Shown here in pieces: positions 15,089 through 26,301 of a stretch of DNA of 38,627 bases. Source of the stretch: Treponema sp. Lineage in GTDB: Bacteria; Spirochaetota; Spirochaetia; Treponematales; Breznakiellaceae. The position numbers and the translations under genes are program-made. The notes below the pieces were generated by a model that did no database searches, was not told the DNA's origin, and saw nothing but the letters and a program-made list of their open reading frames with translations. Numbering within the stretch: position 1 is the first letter of the stretch; the number at the start of each line of letters is the position of its first letter. The stretch is taken from the NCBI GenBank assembly GCA_031266095.1, contig JAISBR010000177.1:1-38627 (forward strand), written 5' to 3'.

Positions 15089-15880
15089 ACGGTATCTGCC
15101 GAATCAGAAAAAACGCCGTCAACCACAGCCGCCTTCATCTTTTTCACATAACGATAGATATGCGGGCCCGAGGCGGCGCCGTGCTCAGCGATAATTTTGA
15201 CAATGGCGCTTCCCACGATGACGCCGTCGGCGATTTGCGCCATTTCTGCGGCCTGGGCCGGGGTATGGATGCCGAAACCGATAGCGGCGGGCAGTGTTGT
15301 GACGGATCTGAGGGCCGCGGCGATTGCGGCAAGATCGGTTGTGATTTCCCCCCGGACGCCGGTTACGCCCATGGACGATACAATGTAGATATAACCCGAA
15401 GCGGTCCTGGCGATTTCCTTGATCCGTTCCTCCGAAGTCGGTGCAATGAGGGAGATGAGGTCCACGCCGTATTTTGAGGCCGTCTCACGCAGTTCAGGCT
15501 GTTCCTCAAAGGGAAGATCGGGGATGATGATTCCGTCAAGGCCGGCGACGCCGCAGCGCTTGAAGAAGGCGTCGTAGCCGTAATGGAAAACCGGGTTGAG
15601 ATAGGTTAAAAACACCAGGGGCACGGCGGTCTCTTGTCTCAGATCTTTTACCAGATCGAATAACTTACCCACCGTTGTTCCGGCGGAGAGGGCGCGGATG
15701 TTCGCCTCCTGGATCACCGGGCCTTCGGCGATGGGGTCTGAGAATGGGATTCCGATTTCAATCAAATCCGCGCCGGCCCTGATCATCTCCAATACAAACT
15801 CTTTTGTCTTTTCGATGTCAGGATCGCCGCCGGTAACAAACCCGATAAAGACTTTACCGTTTTGAAAGGCTTTTGCGATA

Positions 15881-15888
<8 letters not shown>
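15085..15888 (-). CDS. trpA: Tryptophan synthase alpha subunit
   Basis: 267 residues. It cleaves indole-3-glycerol phosphate to indole and glyceraldehyde 3-phosphate and channels indole to TrpB. The catalytic segment is [19 protein letters not shown] with Glu44; the residue equivalent to Asp60 of the E. coli protein is Glu55 here (IAEG, not ADG), which I believe is seen in several other lineages. [16 protein letters not shown] is the phosphate-binding loop and [15 protein letters not shown] follows. The ATG at 15888 is chosen because it overlaps the trpB stop (ATGAGTAA, 8 bp) and gives the normal N-terminus [12 protein letters not shown]; a start at 15969 would add 27 residues that read through trpB. 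Confidence 0.95.
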
Positions 15889-17061
<1,173 letters not shown>

Positions 17062-17065
<4 letters not shown>

Positions 17066-17733
17066 AATGTATTCGCCTTCCTTACTATTGTTGTCAATTG
17101 TATTATTTTTTCCCTGTCTTTTATACCATCCGTCTCCGCGCCGCTGGAAATATCAAGGGCGAAGGGTTTGAGAGCTATAGCTTTTTCGATATTTCCAAGA
17201 CCGATGCCGCCGGCGAGAAACCAGGGCTTGCCGGGAGAATCCCATGCCCTGCGCCGGGGCGACTCTTGTCCGCCGGTATGGGGAGGACGGCATTGGGAAT
17301 TAAGGATATCCCAGTTGAAAGTCTTGCCGCCGCCGGCGCCGCTGTCGAACAGATAGTAGTCGAAATTCGAACTTATTGTTTTCCCGGATTCCAATTGAGC
17401 GCTTTTTATCGTTTTTATTATCAAGATTGGTTTCTGTTCATCCCCGGCCGCCTCTCTGAGCCGGACGATATACGCATCATCCTCGTCTCCGTGCAATTGA
17501 GCGGCAGAGATCACTCCGTCATGGTATAAGGCGGCGATATCTCCAATAGGGGTGTTCACAAAAACCCCCACGGACACAATGTCGTCTAACAATCGGCGCC
17601 GCAGCCGGGCCGCCTGTGCCGGGGAAATATTACGCCTGCTTTGCGCGAACACAAAGCCGATGTAATCGGGCCGGGCCTCGTTGGCATAAGCAATGTCCTC
17701 ATCACGGAAAAGTCCGCAGATTTTAATTTTCAC
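17062..17733 (-). CDS. trpF: Phosphoribosylanthranilate isomerase
   Basis: 223 residues. It isomerises phosphoribosylanthranilate in tryptophan synthesis. [13 protein letters not shown] carries the catalytic Cys, [18 protein letters not shown] the substrate loop, and [11 protein letters not shown] with [10 protein letters not shown] the phosphate site and general acid. Between the loop and FLAGGI there is an insertion of about 25 residues ([20 protein letters not shown]) not usual in TrpF. The start is GTG at 17733 with GAGG 6 nt before it; no better ATG exists. It overlaps trpB by 4 bp. The spacer to trpC contains repeat copy B. Confidence 0.93.
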
Positions 17734-17743
17734 CGTTACCTCA

Positions 17744-17776
17744 AGGTTTTATGCGCGAAGCGCGGCAAACTCCCGG
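17744..17776 (-). repeat. 33-nt dispersed repeat with hairpin, copy B
   Basis: Fills most of the 43-bp trpC-trpF spacer: it begins right after the trpC stop and ends 10 nt before the trpF GTG. It is read on the minus strand in the same sense as trp transcription. It differs from copy A (5031-5063) at 3 of 33 positions, two of which are a compensated stem pair. Confidence 0.7.
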
Positions 17777-18664
17777 CTATACCGCTCTCAGTTCCGTCAA
17801 AAAACGCTTTTTGTCCGCTGCCCGCATAAGACTTTCACCGACCAGGACGGCGTCAATCCCCAGGTCTTTCAGCGGGCGGACATCTTCGGGCGACTTAATG
17901 CCGCTCTCCGCTACCGTAAGAATACCATCGGGAATGAACTTTCTCAGACATGCGGTAAGGCCGGGGTCAACATTAAAGGTTTTGAGGTCCCGGTTGTTGA
18001 TTCCGATGATCCGCGCTCCCGCCCGTAACGCCCGCTCCGCTTCAGGCTCGTTGTGAATTTCAACCAGCGCGGAAAGCCTCAGTTCAGCGGCAATTTTGAT
18101 ATACGACGCGAGTGTCTCTTCATTTAACAGGGCGCAGATGAGGAGCGCCGCTTCCGCGCCCAACAGTTTCGCTTCATAGAGTTGGTAGGGATCGATTATA
18201 AAATCTTTTCGCAGGACGGGGATTTTTACCGCCGAGGCAATCTCCCGCAGGTGCTGATCGCTGCCCAGAAAGTACTCCGGCTCGGTAAGCGTAGAAACCG
18301 CCGCGGCGTCGCCGGCCTCGTATTCCCGCGCGATTTGGAGATAGGGAAAATCCGCGTCAATGATACCCCTTGAGGGCGAAGCCCTTTTCACCTCAGCGAT
18401 AACGGAAAGTCCCGGCGCGCCGAGCGCCCGTTCAAAGGGAAACGGGACGGCGGGGCCGCCGGCAGGGCCGCCTGATCCGCCGGCGGCTGTATCATCTTTT
18501 CCGGCGGGCAGCTGTATTCCCGCTAACAGGGACGCCCGCTTTCGTACCTGTTTAAAAGGCGCGATCTCTTTCGCTTTTGCCACACGGAGCCTCGTTTTGC
18601 CGGCAATTTCGTCAAGGATTGTTATCCCGCTGTCTGTCCGCGCACCGTCCGCAGGGGAATTCAT
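17777..18664 (-). CDS. trpC: Indole-3-glycerol phosphate synthase
   Basis: 295 residues, longer than the usual 250-270. It closes the ring of carboxyphenylamino-deoxyribulose phosphate. Conserved blocks are [65 protein letters not shown] and TVAESGI, together supplying the catalytic Lys and Glu residues. The extra length is a low-complexity Gly/Ala/Pro insertion of about 30 residues ([19 protein letters not shown]) just before the first catalytic strand. The start overlaps trpD by 4 bp (ATGA). Confidence 0.95.
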   Translation of the reverse strand: MNSPADGARTDSGITILDEIAGKTRLRVAKAKEIAPFKQVRKRASLLAGIQLPAGKDDTAAGGSGGPAGGPAVPFPFERALGAPGLSVIAEVKRASPSRGIIDADFPYLQIAREYEAGDAAAVSTLTEPEYFLGSDQHLREIASAVKIPVLRKDFIIDPYQLYEAKLLGAEAALLICALLNEETLASYIKIAAELRLSALVEIHNEPEAERALRAGARIIGINNRDLKTFNVDPGLTACLRKFIPDGILTVAESGIKSPEDVRPLKDLGIDAVLVGESLMRAADKKRFLTELRAV

Positions 18665-19686
18665 GACGATACGCCGGCCGCCGAGGCGGACAGGCTGATA
18701 AATTGCTCAAGCTGGGCCAGCGCCTTGCCGCTGTCGATGACACCGGCGGCGAGAGCGATTCCGTCTTTGATGGAAAGTTCCGGCCGGGCGATGTGCATCG
18801 CCGCCGCCGAGTTAAGGAGCACCGCGTCCCGCTTGGGGCCTTTTACGCCTGAGAGAATGCCCCTGGTGATTTCCGCGTTATCGGCGGGACTTCCCCCGAC
18901 CAGGTCTTCCTTTTTGCAGCGGTTAAAGCCAAACTGTTCGGGTTCAATCACATAACTTTTGAATTCGCCGTTTCGCAGCTCGCAGACACTGGTGGATGAA
19001 CTGAGCGAAATTTCGTCGAAACCGTCCTGTCCATATACCACCATGCCGCTTTTTACGCCCAGGTTGGAAAGCACTCTCGCCATGGACTCAATAAGGTCCG
19101 CGTCGTAGACTCCCAGAAGTTCCATGTTTGCGCCTGCCGGATTCACCAGGGGACCGAGTATATTAAAGATCGTCCTGATACCCAGTTCCCGCCGTACCGG
19201 GGCAACGTACTTCATCGAAATATGGTAGTTCTGGGCAAAAAGGAAACAGAGATTGATTGTTTTGAGGAGTTGGAGGCTCCGCTCAGGCGGAATACCTATA
19301 TCAACACCCAGACTTTCAAGTACATCCGCCGCGCCGCTCTTGCTGGAAGCGGCCCGGTTGCCGTGTTTCGCCACCGGGATTCCCGCCGCGGAAATGACCA
19401 GCGCCGAAGTGGTAGAAATATTGAACGAATTGGAACGATCTCCGCCGGTACCTACAATTTCCAGTACATCCAATTCATGCAGAATCCTGATACAGTGCTT
19501 CCGCATACCCGCCGCCGCGGCGGTGATCTCCTCAATGGTTTCACCTTTTACCGACATGGCGGTCAAAAAAGCCGCCATCTGGATTTCGCTGGCCTTGCCT
19601 TCCATGATTTCATCCATAACGGCTTCGACCGTTTCATAGCTCAAATTTTCACGCCTCGCGGCCTGCAAAATCGCTTCTTTTATCAT
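18661..19686 (-). CDS. trpD: Anthranilate phosphoribosyltransferase
   Basis: 341 residues, a stand-alone TrpD not fused to TrpG. It transfers phosphoribose from PRPP to anthranilate. The PRPP loop is [20 protein letters not shown], followed by [21 protein letters not shown] and [22 protein letters not shown], all typical. The ATG at 19686 has GAGGAG 6 nt upstream and is preferred over TTG 19692. It is the first gene of the trpDCFBA run; trpE and trpG are missing here. The sensor-kinase gene ends 68 bp upstream on the same strand, so read-through from there is possible. No trp leader peptide or T-box was seen. Confidence 0.95.
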   Translation of the reverse strand: MIKEAILQAARRENLSYETVEAVMDEIMEGKASEIQMAAFLTAMSVKGETIEEITAAAAGMRKHCIRILHELDVLEIVGTGGDRSNSFNISTTSALVISAAGIPVAKHGNRAASSKSGAADVLESLGVDIGIPPERSLQLLKTINLCFLFAQNYHISMKYVAPVRRELGIRTIFNILGPLVNPAGANMELLGVYDADLIESMARVLSNLGVKSGMVVYGQDGFDEISLSSSTSVCELRNGEFKSYVIEPEQFGFNRCKKEDLVGGSPADNAEITRGILSGVKGPKRDAVLLNSAAAMHIARPELSIKDGIALAAGVIDSGKALAQLEQFISLSASAAGVSS

Positions 19687-19754
19687 TTTCAACTCCTCTT
19701 GTTGTTATTCGAAAGTCTGAAAGTATCGCCCTCTTTTTCGGCGCCGTTTTAGCG

Positions 19755-21965
19755 CTATTCCGCGCCCAGCAGGTATTTCCGCAGCCGCTTGATCAGCTCG
19801 TCAAAGTCGATGGGCTTGCCTAAGTGGTCGTTCATCCCCGCAGCCAGGCATTTTTCAACATCTTCCTTGAATACGTTAGCCGTCATAGCGACTATGGGGA
19901 TTCGCGCCCCCTCTCCGCCGCCGGCTCTGATCACCCGTGTGGCCTCGTAGCCGTCCATTTCGGGCATGTGTATATCCATCAGAATGAGGGCGTATTTGGC
20001 GGGATTTTCGGTGAAGAGCCTCACCGCCCCGGTTCCGTTCTCGGCGCAGTCAATGGCAACGCCGGTTTCTTCCAACAGGGAGAGGATGATTTCCCGGTTG
20101 ATATCCACATCATCCGCCAGCAGGATCGTATACCCGGCAAAAAGGCCGGCCAGAGATTCTGCCGCTGAATTAACGTAATCGTCATCGCCCGCCATCCAAC
20201 GGGTGATAGTGTCGGTCAGCACCGAGGGAAACAAGGGCTTGGGGATAAAACCGTTAACCCCGACCTTCTTCGCGTCTTCTTCAATAGTCTCCCATTCGGA
20301 AGCGGATATCATGATCACTATCACTTCCTTGCCGAACCGGGCCTTTATCTGTTCAGACAGCTCTATACCGTTCATGTTGGGCATGCGCCAATCCACAAAC
20401 ACCATGTCAAAAGGCGGTCCCTCCCCGGCCTCCATGAGCTTGATGGCCCCCTCTCCGCTGTCCGCGGTTTCACAGTGGATACCTACCTGCCGGGCATATT
20501 CTTTGAAGTACTCAAGCACTTCCCAGGAGTCGTCTACCACCATGATGCGCAAATTTTTTTGACTGAAGCCGCGCCCCCGGCTCTGTTCGGCCTTGCCCAG
20601 TTCCACCGTAATCTCAAAGGCAAAGTCGGAACCCCTGCCCGGCTCAGACTCTATCCATATCGTGCCGCCCATCATCTCCACAATACTTTTTGAGATGGCA
20701 AGCCCCAGGCCCGTCCCGCCAAACCTGCGTGCGATACTCCCGTCGGCCTGCTCAAAAGGCGTGAAAAGCCGTCCCTTCTGCTCTTCGGTAATGCCGATCC
20801 CCGAATCGACCACGTCAAAACGGAAGGTACCGGTATTATTATTACCGCTTACCCTCCGGGCCGAAAGGATAATGGACCCCTCTTCCGGGGTAAATTTAAC
20901 CGCGTTGGACAACAGGTTGGTCAGCACCTGGGCAAGCCGTTGTTCGTCAGCGATGATCCTCGACGGCATGCGTGGATCAAAGCGGACGATAAAGTTCTGG
21001 CGCTTCTCACTCACCTTGAATTCGATCATGTCTGTTACCCGTTTCAACATCCGCTCAAAATCGAATTCGGTATATGAAAAGTCAAATTTACCCGCCTCTA
21101 TTTTCGACATATCCAGAATATCGTTGATCACCCCCAAGAGATGCAGTGAGGCTTCGCTGATCTTGTCCAGACAGTATTCCATCCTTTCCTTCTCGCGGGA
21201 ATTCCGGGCGATGGTGGTCATACCAATGATAGCGTTCATGGGGGTCCGCATCTCATGGCTCATCCGGGAGAGGAAGAGGGACTTTGCCTGATTGGAAAGC
21301 TCCGCTTCTTCTTTGGCCTGTATCAGCGCCTTTTCCGCCTCGGCCCTGATAAGCAGACTCGTAATCGCCCCCGAGACCAGTTTCAGAATCTGGATATCCT
21401 CTTCTTTCCAGCTCCGTCCCTCGGTATATTGCTCAATACTCAGAATCCCCCAAAACTGTCCCCACACCGTGATGGGTACAAACGCGCAGTATTTGACGCC
21501 CACGAGGCCAAGGCTCTGGGCAATACCGGGACTTTCGTCCATATTATCGCAGATCAGATTTACATCCCCCCGGCCTACAAAGGTATCGTAGAACAACTCC
21601 CCCTTGGTAAACTCAGCCCCTTCCTGGGGCAGCGGCCGCAGGTTCTGCTTGGGATCGCTCCACTCATACTCAAAGGCGATACTGTTAGTTTCCTGATCGA
21701 GCCGCGCTATGGCGGCCCGGCTTACCTTCATGGACATAGCCAGCATCATCAGCGCGTTGTGGATCAGTACTCCGGTATCATCGGAGGAGATAAAACTCTG
21801 GGTAAGGGCGGCCATCAACTCCTGCTGAAGAAGCCGCTTTTCCAGCGCCGCCGTAGCCGCCTGCTGCTGTCGCAGTCTCGAACTGAAACGCAGGCGCAGG
21901 AAAACGTATACACAGACTGCCGTCACCAGGCTGATCCCCAGCACGGCCAAAATAATAAATCCCAC
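19755..21965 (-). CDS. Hybrid sensor histidine kinase with two receiver domains
   Basis: About 736 residues. One N-terminal membrane segment (about 3-25) is followed by a coiled stretch, a GAF domain (about 55-205), HisKA with [17 protein letters not shown] (phospho-His about 237), HATPase_c ([36 protein letters not shown]), then two receivers: REC1 ([14 protein letters not shown], phospho-Asp about 525 in [12 protein letters not shown]) and REC2 ([13 protein letters not shown], Asp about 664 in [13 protein letters not shown]). There is no HPt or output domain, so phosphate must pass to another protein. GTG 21965 is preferred over TTG 21968 because AAGGAG then has 5-nt spacing. It lies upstream of trpD on the same strand and divergent from mlaE with only 80 bp between. 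The signal is unknown. Confidence 0.9.
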   Translation of the reverse strand: MGFIILAVLGISLVTAVCVYVFLRLRFSSRLRQQQAATAALEKRLLQQELMAALTQSFISSDDTGVLIHNALMMLAMSMKVSRAAIARLDQETNSIAFEYEWSDPKQNLRPLPQEGAEFTKGELFYDTFVGRGDVNLICDNMDESPGIAQSLGLVGVKYCAFVPITVWGQFWGILSIEQYTEGRSWKEEDIQILKLVSGAITSLLIRAEAEKALIQAKEEAELSNQAKSLFLSRMSHEMRTPMNAIIGMTTIARNSREKERMEYCLDKISEASLHLLGVINDILDMSKIEAGKFDFSYTEFDFERMLKRVTDMIEFKVSEKRQNFIVRFDPRMPSRIIADEQRLAQVLTNLLSNAVKFTPEEGSIILSARRVSGNNNTGTFRFDVVDSGIGITEEQKGRLFTPFEQADGSIARRFGGTGLGLAISKSIVEMMGGTIWIESEPGRGSDFAFEITVELGKAEQSRGRGFSQKNLRIMVVDDSWEVLEYFKEYARQVGIHCETADSGEGAIKLMEAGEGPPFDMVFVDWRMPNMNGIELSEQIKARFGKEVIVIMISASEWETIEEDAKKVGVNGFIPKPLFPSVLTDTITRWMAGDDDYVNSAAESLAGLFAGYTILLADDVDINREIILSLLEETGVAIDCAENGTGAVRLFTENPAKYALILMDIHMPEMDGYEATRVIRAGGGEGARIPIVAMTANVFKEDVEKCLAAGMNDHLGKPIDFDELIKRLRKYLLGAE

Positions 21966-22033
21966 CAAAACTCCTTGTCTTGAAAACGGCCGAAGCCGAT
22001 ATATAACTATATCCTTAGTTTGGTTTTAATGTA

Positions 22034-22039
22034 TATAAT
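22034..22039 (+). promoter_or_regulatory. -10 box of a possibly leaderless mlaE promoter
   Basis: TATAAT, a perfect -10, ends 6 nt before the mlaE ATG (22046), so transcription would begin at or within a base or two of the start codon. No Shine-Dalgarno is present. The -35 is poor. Confidence 0.5.
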
Positions 22040-22045
22040 AGCACT

Positions 22046-22816
22046 ATGGGAAATTTATCAGCGGGGATACGGAGGCTTTTCTATAATTTAGGTTTTTTTG
22101 CCCGTACCCTGCGAGGAGTGGGCGGCTTTATTTTCCGCGGACAGGCCTCGTACAAGATACTCATCGTGCAGATAATCTTTACTTTTGTACAGGCCATGGG
22201 AATTTCCACCCTCCTCGCCCTGGGGATCGGCGCGGCGGTTAACGTTATCGGTATCCCCAACCTGACCAGAATTTCCCAGCAGCAGCTCATCTACTCCCTG
22301 CTTATCATTATCATAACCAGGGAAATGGGACCCCTGCTCACCGCCTTTATCGTCATTGCCCGTTCCGCTACCGCTATCGCCACTGAAATCGCCGGCATGG
22401 TAATTTCCCACGAAATTGAGGCTTATATTTCGATTGGCGTTGACCCTATTGAGCATCTGGCGGTACCCCGCTTTTTGGGGGTTACCATTTCTTTGGTCCT
22501 GCTGAATATCTATTTTTCGATCTTTGGGCTGGCCGGTTCCTTCGCGGTAGCCCAGATATTTAACGCCCTGCCCGCGGAATATTACTTCAGCAATCTTCTG
22601 CAAAATCTAAGCGTTCAGGACATTCTGATTACGATTATCAAAAGCGCCGCATTTGGTATGATCATCGCCATAGTCGCTTTAACCGAAGGTCTCAGCGTGG
22701 AGCGGTCCAGTACCGAGGTCCCTATAGCGGGGCTTAAGGCGGTGAGTAACACTTTCGCAAGCTGCATAGTGGTGGATATTCTTCTTTCCGCCATGTATTA
22801 TATAGTGATGGTATAG
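22046..22816 (+). CDS. mlaE: MlaE-type ABC transporter permease (MCE system)
   Basis: 256 residues with about five or six membrane segments. Typical MlaE blocks are QIIFTFVQAMGISTLLALGIGA, REMGPLLTAFIVIARSATAIATEI and SIGVDPIEHLAVPRFLG. With MlaF and the MCE protein it would form the inner-membrane core of a lipid transporter between inner and outer membranes. It is followed 4 bp later by mlaF. No Shine-Dalgarno is present, while a perfect -10 box lies directly upstream. Direction of lipid transport cannot be told. Confidence 0.9.
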   Translation: MGNLSAGIRRLFYNLGFFARTLRGVGGFIFRGQASYKILIVQIIFTFVQAMGISTLLALGIGAAVNVIGIPNLTRISQQQLIYSLLIIIITREMGPLLTAFIVIARSATAIATEIAGMVISHEIEAYISIGVDPIEHLAVPRFLGVTISLVLLNIYFSIFGLAGSFAVAQIFNALPAEYYFSNLLQNLSVQDILITIIKSAAFGMIIAIVALTEGLSVERSSTEVPIAGLKAVSNTFASCIVVDILLSAMYYIVMV

Positions 22817-22820
22817 GGGT

Positions 22821-23555
22821 ATGGCGGCTATTATTGAATTGAAAAACATCTGCTTTTCCGTCCAAAACCGGCAACTGATCAGGGGCGTTTCATTTGTATT
22901 TGAGGAAGGAATCACCACCGCCCTGGTAGGACCCTCCGGCTGCGGAAAAAGCACTATGCTGAAACTCGCCGCAGGACTCCTGGTACCGGATCAGGGGGAA
23001 GTGTTGTTTCGGGGTAAAAATGTGGCCAATATGAGCCGGGCCGAAAACCAGGAATTCCGGCGGATAGGGGCGGTGGTTTTTCAGGATTCCGCCCTTTGGG
23101 CCAACCAGAATCTGTTCCAGATCCTGGAACTTCCCCTGCGGGTACACTATCCCACCATGACCAGGAAAGAACGGGAACGGCGAATAGAGACGGTGGTGGC
23201 CGACGTGGGGTACCGGAAGGACCTGGGGATCAGGCCCGCCCAGCTTTCCATGGGGGAACAGAAACTCCTCGGTTTTGCCCGCGCGATGATCTGCCGTCCC
23301 AGGCTCCTCTATTTGGATGAGTGGACCGAATCCCTGGATGAAACCGCGGCCCAGCGGCTTATAGACATAGTGCGGACCAGGCGGGGCGAGGGGGTCTCGG
23401 TTATTTTTGTGAGTCACAATATGCGTATAGTAAACGATCTGGCGGATATGATAGCGATGGTGATTGGAGGCCAGATTTTCCTGAGAATCACCAGGGAACA
23501 GATTTCCAAGGATGAGGATCTCAGGCGCTATGTGGAAAGGGGTATGACCTCATGA
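22821..23555 (+). CDS. mlaF: MlaF-type ABC ATPase (MCE system)
   Basis: 244 residues. Walker A GPSGCGKST (about 36-44), Q-loop VVFQDSALW, signature LSMGEQKLLGFARA (LSMGE in place of the common LSGGQ), Walker B LLYLDEWTESLDE and the switch His in SVIFVSHNM are present. It powers the MlaE permease. The start is just downstream of the mlaE stop and the end overlaps the MCE gene by 4 bp (ATGA), so a single operon is likely. The Walker B is followed by WTESLD, as in MCE-type ATPases. Confidence 0.9.
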   Translation: MAAIIELKNICFSVQNRQLIRGVSFVFEEGITTALVGPSGCGKSTMLKLAAGLLVPDQGEVLFRGKNVANMSRAENQEFRRIGAVVFQDSALWANQNLFQILELPLRVHYPTMTRKERERRIETVVADVGYRKDLGIRPAQLSMGEQKLLGFARAMICRPRLLYLDEWTESLDETAAQRLIDIVRTRRGEGVSVIFVSHNMRIVNDLADMIAMVIGGQIFLRITREQISKDEDLRRYVERGMTS

Positions 23556-24751
23556 AATTCACAATACGCTTTGCCGATCAGCTTGTGGGCGGCCTTATCA
23601 TTCTTGCGCTGGCGGCTCTGATTTTTGTAATTTTTATGCTGGGATCAAATCAGCGCTGGTTTTCACGGGATTATCAGTTTCAGACCTATTTCAGTTCCGC
23701 TTCGGGCCTGAGCCAAAATATGCCGGTGCAGTACAAGGGCTTTACCATCGGCAGGGTTAAATCCATCGCTCTCTCGGAAAATGACGAGGTAGAGGTGTAT
23801 TTCACCATCTTTGATACTTACATAGACAGGGTCAGACTGGGTTCGCTGGTAGAAGTGCTGGTAAGCCCCATAAACATGGGCAATCAGTTTATGTTCTACC
23901 CCGGCAACGGTATTGATCTGGTTCAAGAAGGGACCGTCATTCCCTCGGTCAACTCAGTCGAGGGAAAGGAACTGATGGACAGAGGCTTGGCGGTGCGCCC
24001 GGAACGGGACGATAGTATCAATAATATCATGAACCGTACCGGAACTGTCCTGGCTACCCTGAACGATACTCTCTTTGAGGTTCAGGAGGCCTTTGTGGGA
24101 ACAGACCGGACCAGGTTGGGACGGACCTTGGGTGAGGTGGAATTGGCGGTCAGAGGACTGAGGGTCATGTCCGAAAAACTTCCCGAAGATGTTGAGGTAA
24201 CCATGGACAGAATTATAGTTACCCTGGACAGTACTGTAACCGTCCTGAACGATACCCTCTTCGAAGTTCAGGAGGCCCTGGAGGGAACCGATCGGACCAG
24301 TCTGGGGCGGACTTTAGGCGAGGTGGAATCGGCGGCCAGAGGGCTGAGAGTACTAGCCGAACAACTTCCTGATGATCTGGGAGTAAGCATTGACACTATC
24401 ATGGCTCAGATTGACCCTATTCTGGAAAATCTCAATCAGCTCTCCGCAGGGATCGTTGATCCCGACGGTACGATCATGTCGATTCTCGATTCCGAGGGAG
24501 ATCTGTATACCGAGTTAATCGCCTCCCTTAGCGCGATTTCCGGCATTTTGAAAAACCTGGAAACAACCACTGATTTTATTCCCGCTCAGCTTCCCCAGAT
24601 CACGCTGCTGCTCGCAAATCTACAGGCTACCCTTAAATCCGCCCAGGATGTGCTTATTGCCCTGACCAACAATCCTCTGCTGAAAGGAGGTATTCCCCAA
24701 CGCCAGGAAACCAGGCCCGACGGTCTCCGGCCCCGGGATGTGGAATTCTAG
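23552..24751 (+). CDS. mlaD: MCE-domain (MlaD-like) periplasmic substrate-binding protein with internal repeat
   Basis: 399 residues: one membrane segment (about 10-31), an MCE domain (about 42-135, YFSSASGLSQNMPVQYKGFTI and VEVLVSPINMGNQFMF), then a long alpha-helical tail. The tail contains a clear tandem duplication: about residues 170-231 and 232-293, a period of 62 residues (186 nt), sharing LNDTLFEVQEA and then LGRTLGEVE. MlaD proteins form hexameric lipid-binding rings; long helical tails build needle-like tunnels in larger MCE proteins, so the repeat may lengthen a barrel. The 3' end is PRDVEF. The following lipoprotein gene starts 1 bp after the stop. Confidence 0.9.
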   Translation: MKFTIRFADQLVGGLIILALAALIFVIFMLGSNQRWFSRDYQFQTYFSSASGLSQNMPVQYKGFTIGRVKSIALSENDEVEVYFTIFDTYIDRVRLGSLVEVLVSPINMGNQFMFYPGNGIDLVQEGTVIPSVNSVEGKELMDRGLAVRPERDDSINNIMNRTGTVLATLNDTLFEVQEAFVGTDRTRLGRTLGEVELAVRGLRVMSEKLPEDVEVTMDRIIVTLDSTVTVLNDTLFEVQEALEGTDRTSLGRTLGEVESAARGLRVLAEQLPDDLGVSIDTIMAQIDPILENLNQLSAGIVDPDGTIMSILDSEGDLYTELIASLSAISGILKNLETTTDFIPAQLPQITLLLANLQATLKSAQDVLIALTNNPLLKGGIPQRQETRPDGLRPRDVEF

Positions 24752-24752
24752 C

Positions 24753-25616
24753 ATGATAACCAAAACCGGTACGCGAATAAGCGTAGTCTGTTTCTGCCTG
24801 AGTCTCCCGTTTTTATACGCCTGCTCCTCCGCACCGCAAAACTCCGGTGAAATGTACGATCTGCGGAACCAGTCGGAGGCCCAACTCGATCTGGGCACCA
24901 AAGAAGCGTATCGGGGAAACTATGAAACCGCCCTGCTCATGCTTAACGAGGCGAGACGCATCGCGGTGAGCGTCGATGATCCAAGCCTCAGGATCCGAAC
25001 CGGTCTTTCCCGGGGTAATGTATTGTTTGCTCTGGGACAAAACAGTGAGGCCGCCGCCGGCTGGGAAAACGCCCTTGCCGAGGCGGAGCAATTGGGGAAC
25101 CCGGAACTTATCGCGGTAAGCCGTATCCACAAAGCCAGAGGCAGCCTCCTTTCTCCCGGCGGCGGCGCGTCCGCCCAGGCCGTCAGGGAAACGACTATTC
25201 AGGAAATGACGGCGGTTAAAGACAGTCTCTACACCGCCTTCGCCTATATGGTGATCGGTCTTTCGGAGAAAGAGATGGGCCGTTACGCCGAAGCCGAAGC
25301 CGCGCTGAGCCGGAGCCAGGAAATACACGAAGCCGAACGAAACCTGGAACTGGCCGCCTATGACTGGTATCTGATAGGCTCATTCCGTTCCCTGTCCGGT
25401 AATTACGATGGCGCCCGGCAGGCCCTGGAATCGGCTATGGCCCTTGACCGGCGGGTGGAAAACTCCTACGGCCTTGCCACCGACTGGCGGGCCCTGGGTG
25501 ATGTCCTCAAAAAGGCCGGCAAAGACGAGGAATCCCGGCAGGCCTACCTCCGTTCCGCCGAGATCTTCCGCGCCCTGGGAAACAATAACGAGGCCGAAGA
25601 GACGGAAAAGCGGTAA
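24753..25616 (+). CDS. TPR lipoprotein of the Mla operon
   Basis: About 287 residues. The signal peptide and lipobox are FCLSLPFLYACSS, with the Cys at about residue 24 (LYAC, a relaxed spirochaete-type lipobox). At least four TPR-like helical repeats follow, for example NYETALLMLNEARRIA, YAEAEAALSRSQEIH, NYDGARQALESAMALD and DEESRQAYLRSAEIF. It would sit on a membrane surface facing the periplasm and bind a partner protein. The position right after mlaD suggests a role as the MCE system's outer partner or assembly factor, standing where other species have MlaC/MlaA or a PqiC-type lipoprotein; this is inference. ATG 24753 is preferred, with 24738 as an alternative. Confidence 0.78.
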   Translation: MITKTGTRISVVCFCLSLPFLYACSSAPQNSGEMYDLRNQSEAQLDLGTKEAYRGNYETALLMLNEARRIAVSVDDPSLRIRTGLSRGNVLFALGQNSEAAAGWENALAEAEQLGNPELIAVSRIHKARGSLLSPGGGASAQAVRETTIQEMTAVKDSLYTAFAYMVIGLSEKEMGRYAEAEAALSRSQEIHEAERNLELAAYDWYLIGSFRSLSGNYDGARQALESAMALDRRVENSYGLATDWRALGDVLKKAGKDEESRQAYLRSAEIFRALGNNNEAEETEKR

Positions 25617-25639
25617 CGTGAAATAGTTCGCCGTCAAGG

Positions 25640-25676
25640 GAGGCTTTCCCAAAGCCGCAGTTTTTGGGAAAGGCTC
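25640..25676. terminator. GAGGCT hairpin family, copy 5; possible terminator of the Mla operon
   Basis: Arms CTTTCCCAAA and TTTGGGAAAG inside GAGG and GCTC, 23 bp after the lipoprotein stop codon. Only a short AT stretch follows, so termination strength is uncertain. Confidence 0.5.
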
Positions 25677-25814
25677 ATGGTAATTGATTTTTTAATTATA
25701 GATACACGATAATTAGAAGTGTATTTTTTACCCGATCATACCGTTCTTAGGTTTACGGCAGGGTAAAGACAGTTAAGCTTGTTTCAAGGCCCGGTTGGTT
25801 TTTCATAAGCTCTT

Positions 25815-25896
25815 GTGGTTTCTCGGCCTATGGCCTGTAAAACCACAGTTTTTAAAAACTGCTGTTTCAAAACTGAAGTTTTAAAAAGACCTCAGT
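25815..25896. repeat. Composite hairpin cluster including GAGGCT copy 6
   Basis: Three structures in series: TGTGGTTT/AAACCACA around GGCC-TAT-GGCC, then AGTTTTTAAAAACT (a perfect 14-nt palindrome), then TTTCAAAACTGAAGTTTTAAAA followed by GACCTCA, a diverged GAGGCT-family hairpin. They lie 60-140 bp before the next start codon. Confidence 0.6.
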
Positions 25897-25958
25897 TAAC
25901 AATACGGCGCGGCAGTCTTTAGGCTGTTGTTTGAGATTCTCAGAGGAGGAAAAGAGAT

Positions 25959-26237
25959 ATGGCTTTTGGGGGGTTTTTCAGGGGAAAGTCGCATATATCA
26001 CAAACGATCTTTATTGTGATCATTGCGTACACGGTTAGTTCAATTGTTATACTTTGTTTGGCGGTGGGCCTCTTTCCGTATTTACCGTATGCCCGCCTCA
26101 ATCCGGCTGTCTGTGCCATATACGCGATAATTTCATTCGGGTTAACGGCGTTAATCAGCGTTTATCACCTGCGCACCATGTTTCGCAGGAGAAAACGCAA
26201 AAGCGATACTATAGTTGACGCCTCAAAAGCCGCTTAG
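25959..26237 (+). CDS. Small two-helix membrane protein
   Basis: 92 residues. Two membrane segments (about 16-40, IFIVIIAYTVSSIVILCLAVG, and about 49-68, NPAVCAIYAIISFGLTALIS) are separated by a short FPYLPYARL turn; the tail FRRRKRKSD is very basic and likely cytoplasmic. GAGGAGG lies upstream at good spacing, so it is probably translated. The family is not recognised. It lies alone, with hairpin repeats upstream and a convergent amidohydrolase downstream. Confidence 0.65.
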   Translation: MAFGGFFRGKSHISQTIFIVIIAYTVSSIVILCLAVGLFPYLPYARLNPAVCAIYAIISFGLTALISVYHLRTMFRRRKRKSDTIVDASKAA

Positions 26238-26301
26238 CGGCAGCACAGGATTTCCCAAACGGCAGGGCTGCGGACACACTCGCTCTCCGCGAAAGTGCTG
26301 A

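Larger units (their letters stand above)
25617..25958. other. Intergenic gap with hairpin repeats
   Basis: 342 bp, no gene seen. It contains GAGGCT hairpin copy 5 at its left end and the composite structure with copy 6 at its right end, separated by an AT-rich stretch that may hold a promoter for the small membrane protein, though no clear -35/-10 pair was found. Confidence 0.6.

Noticed and set aside
19687..19754. trp leader peptide or T-box before trpD
   Set aside because: The 68-bp spacer has no Trp codons in a short frame and no T-box sequence.
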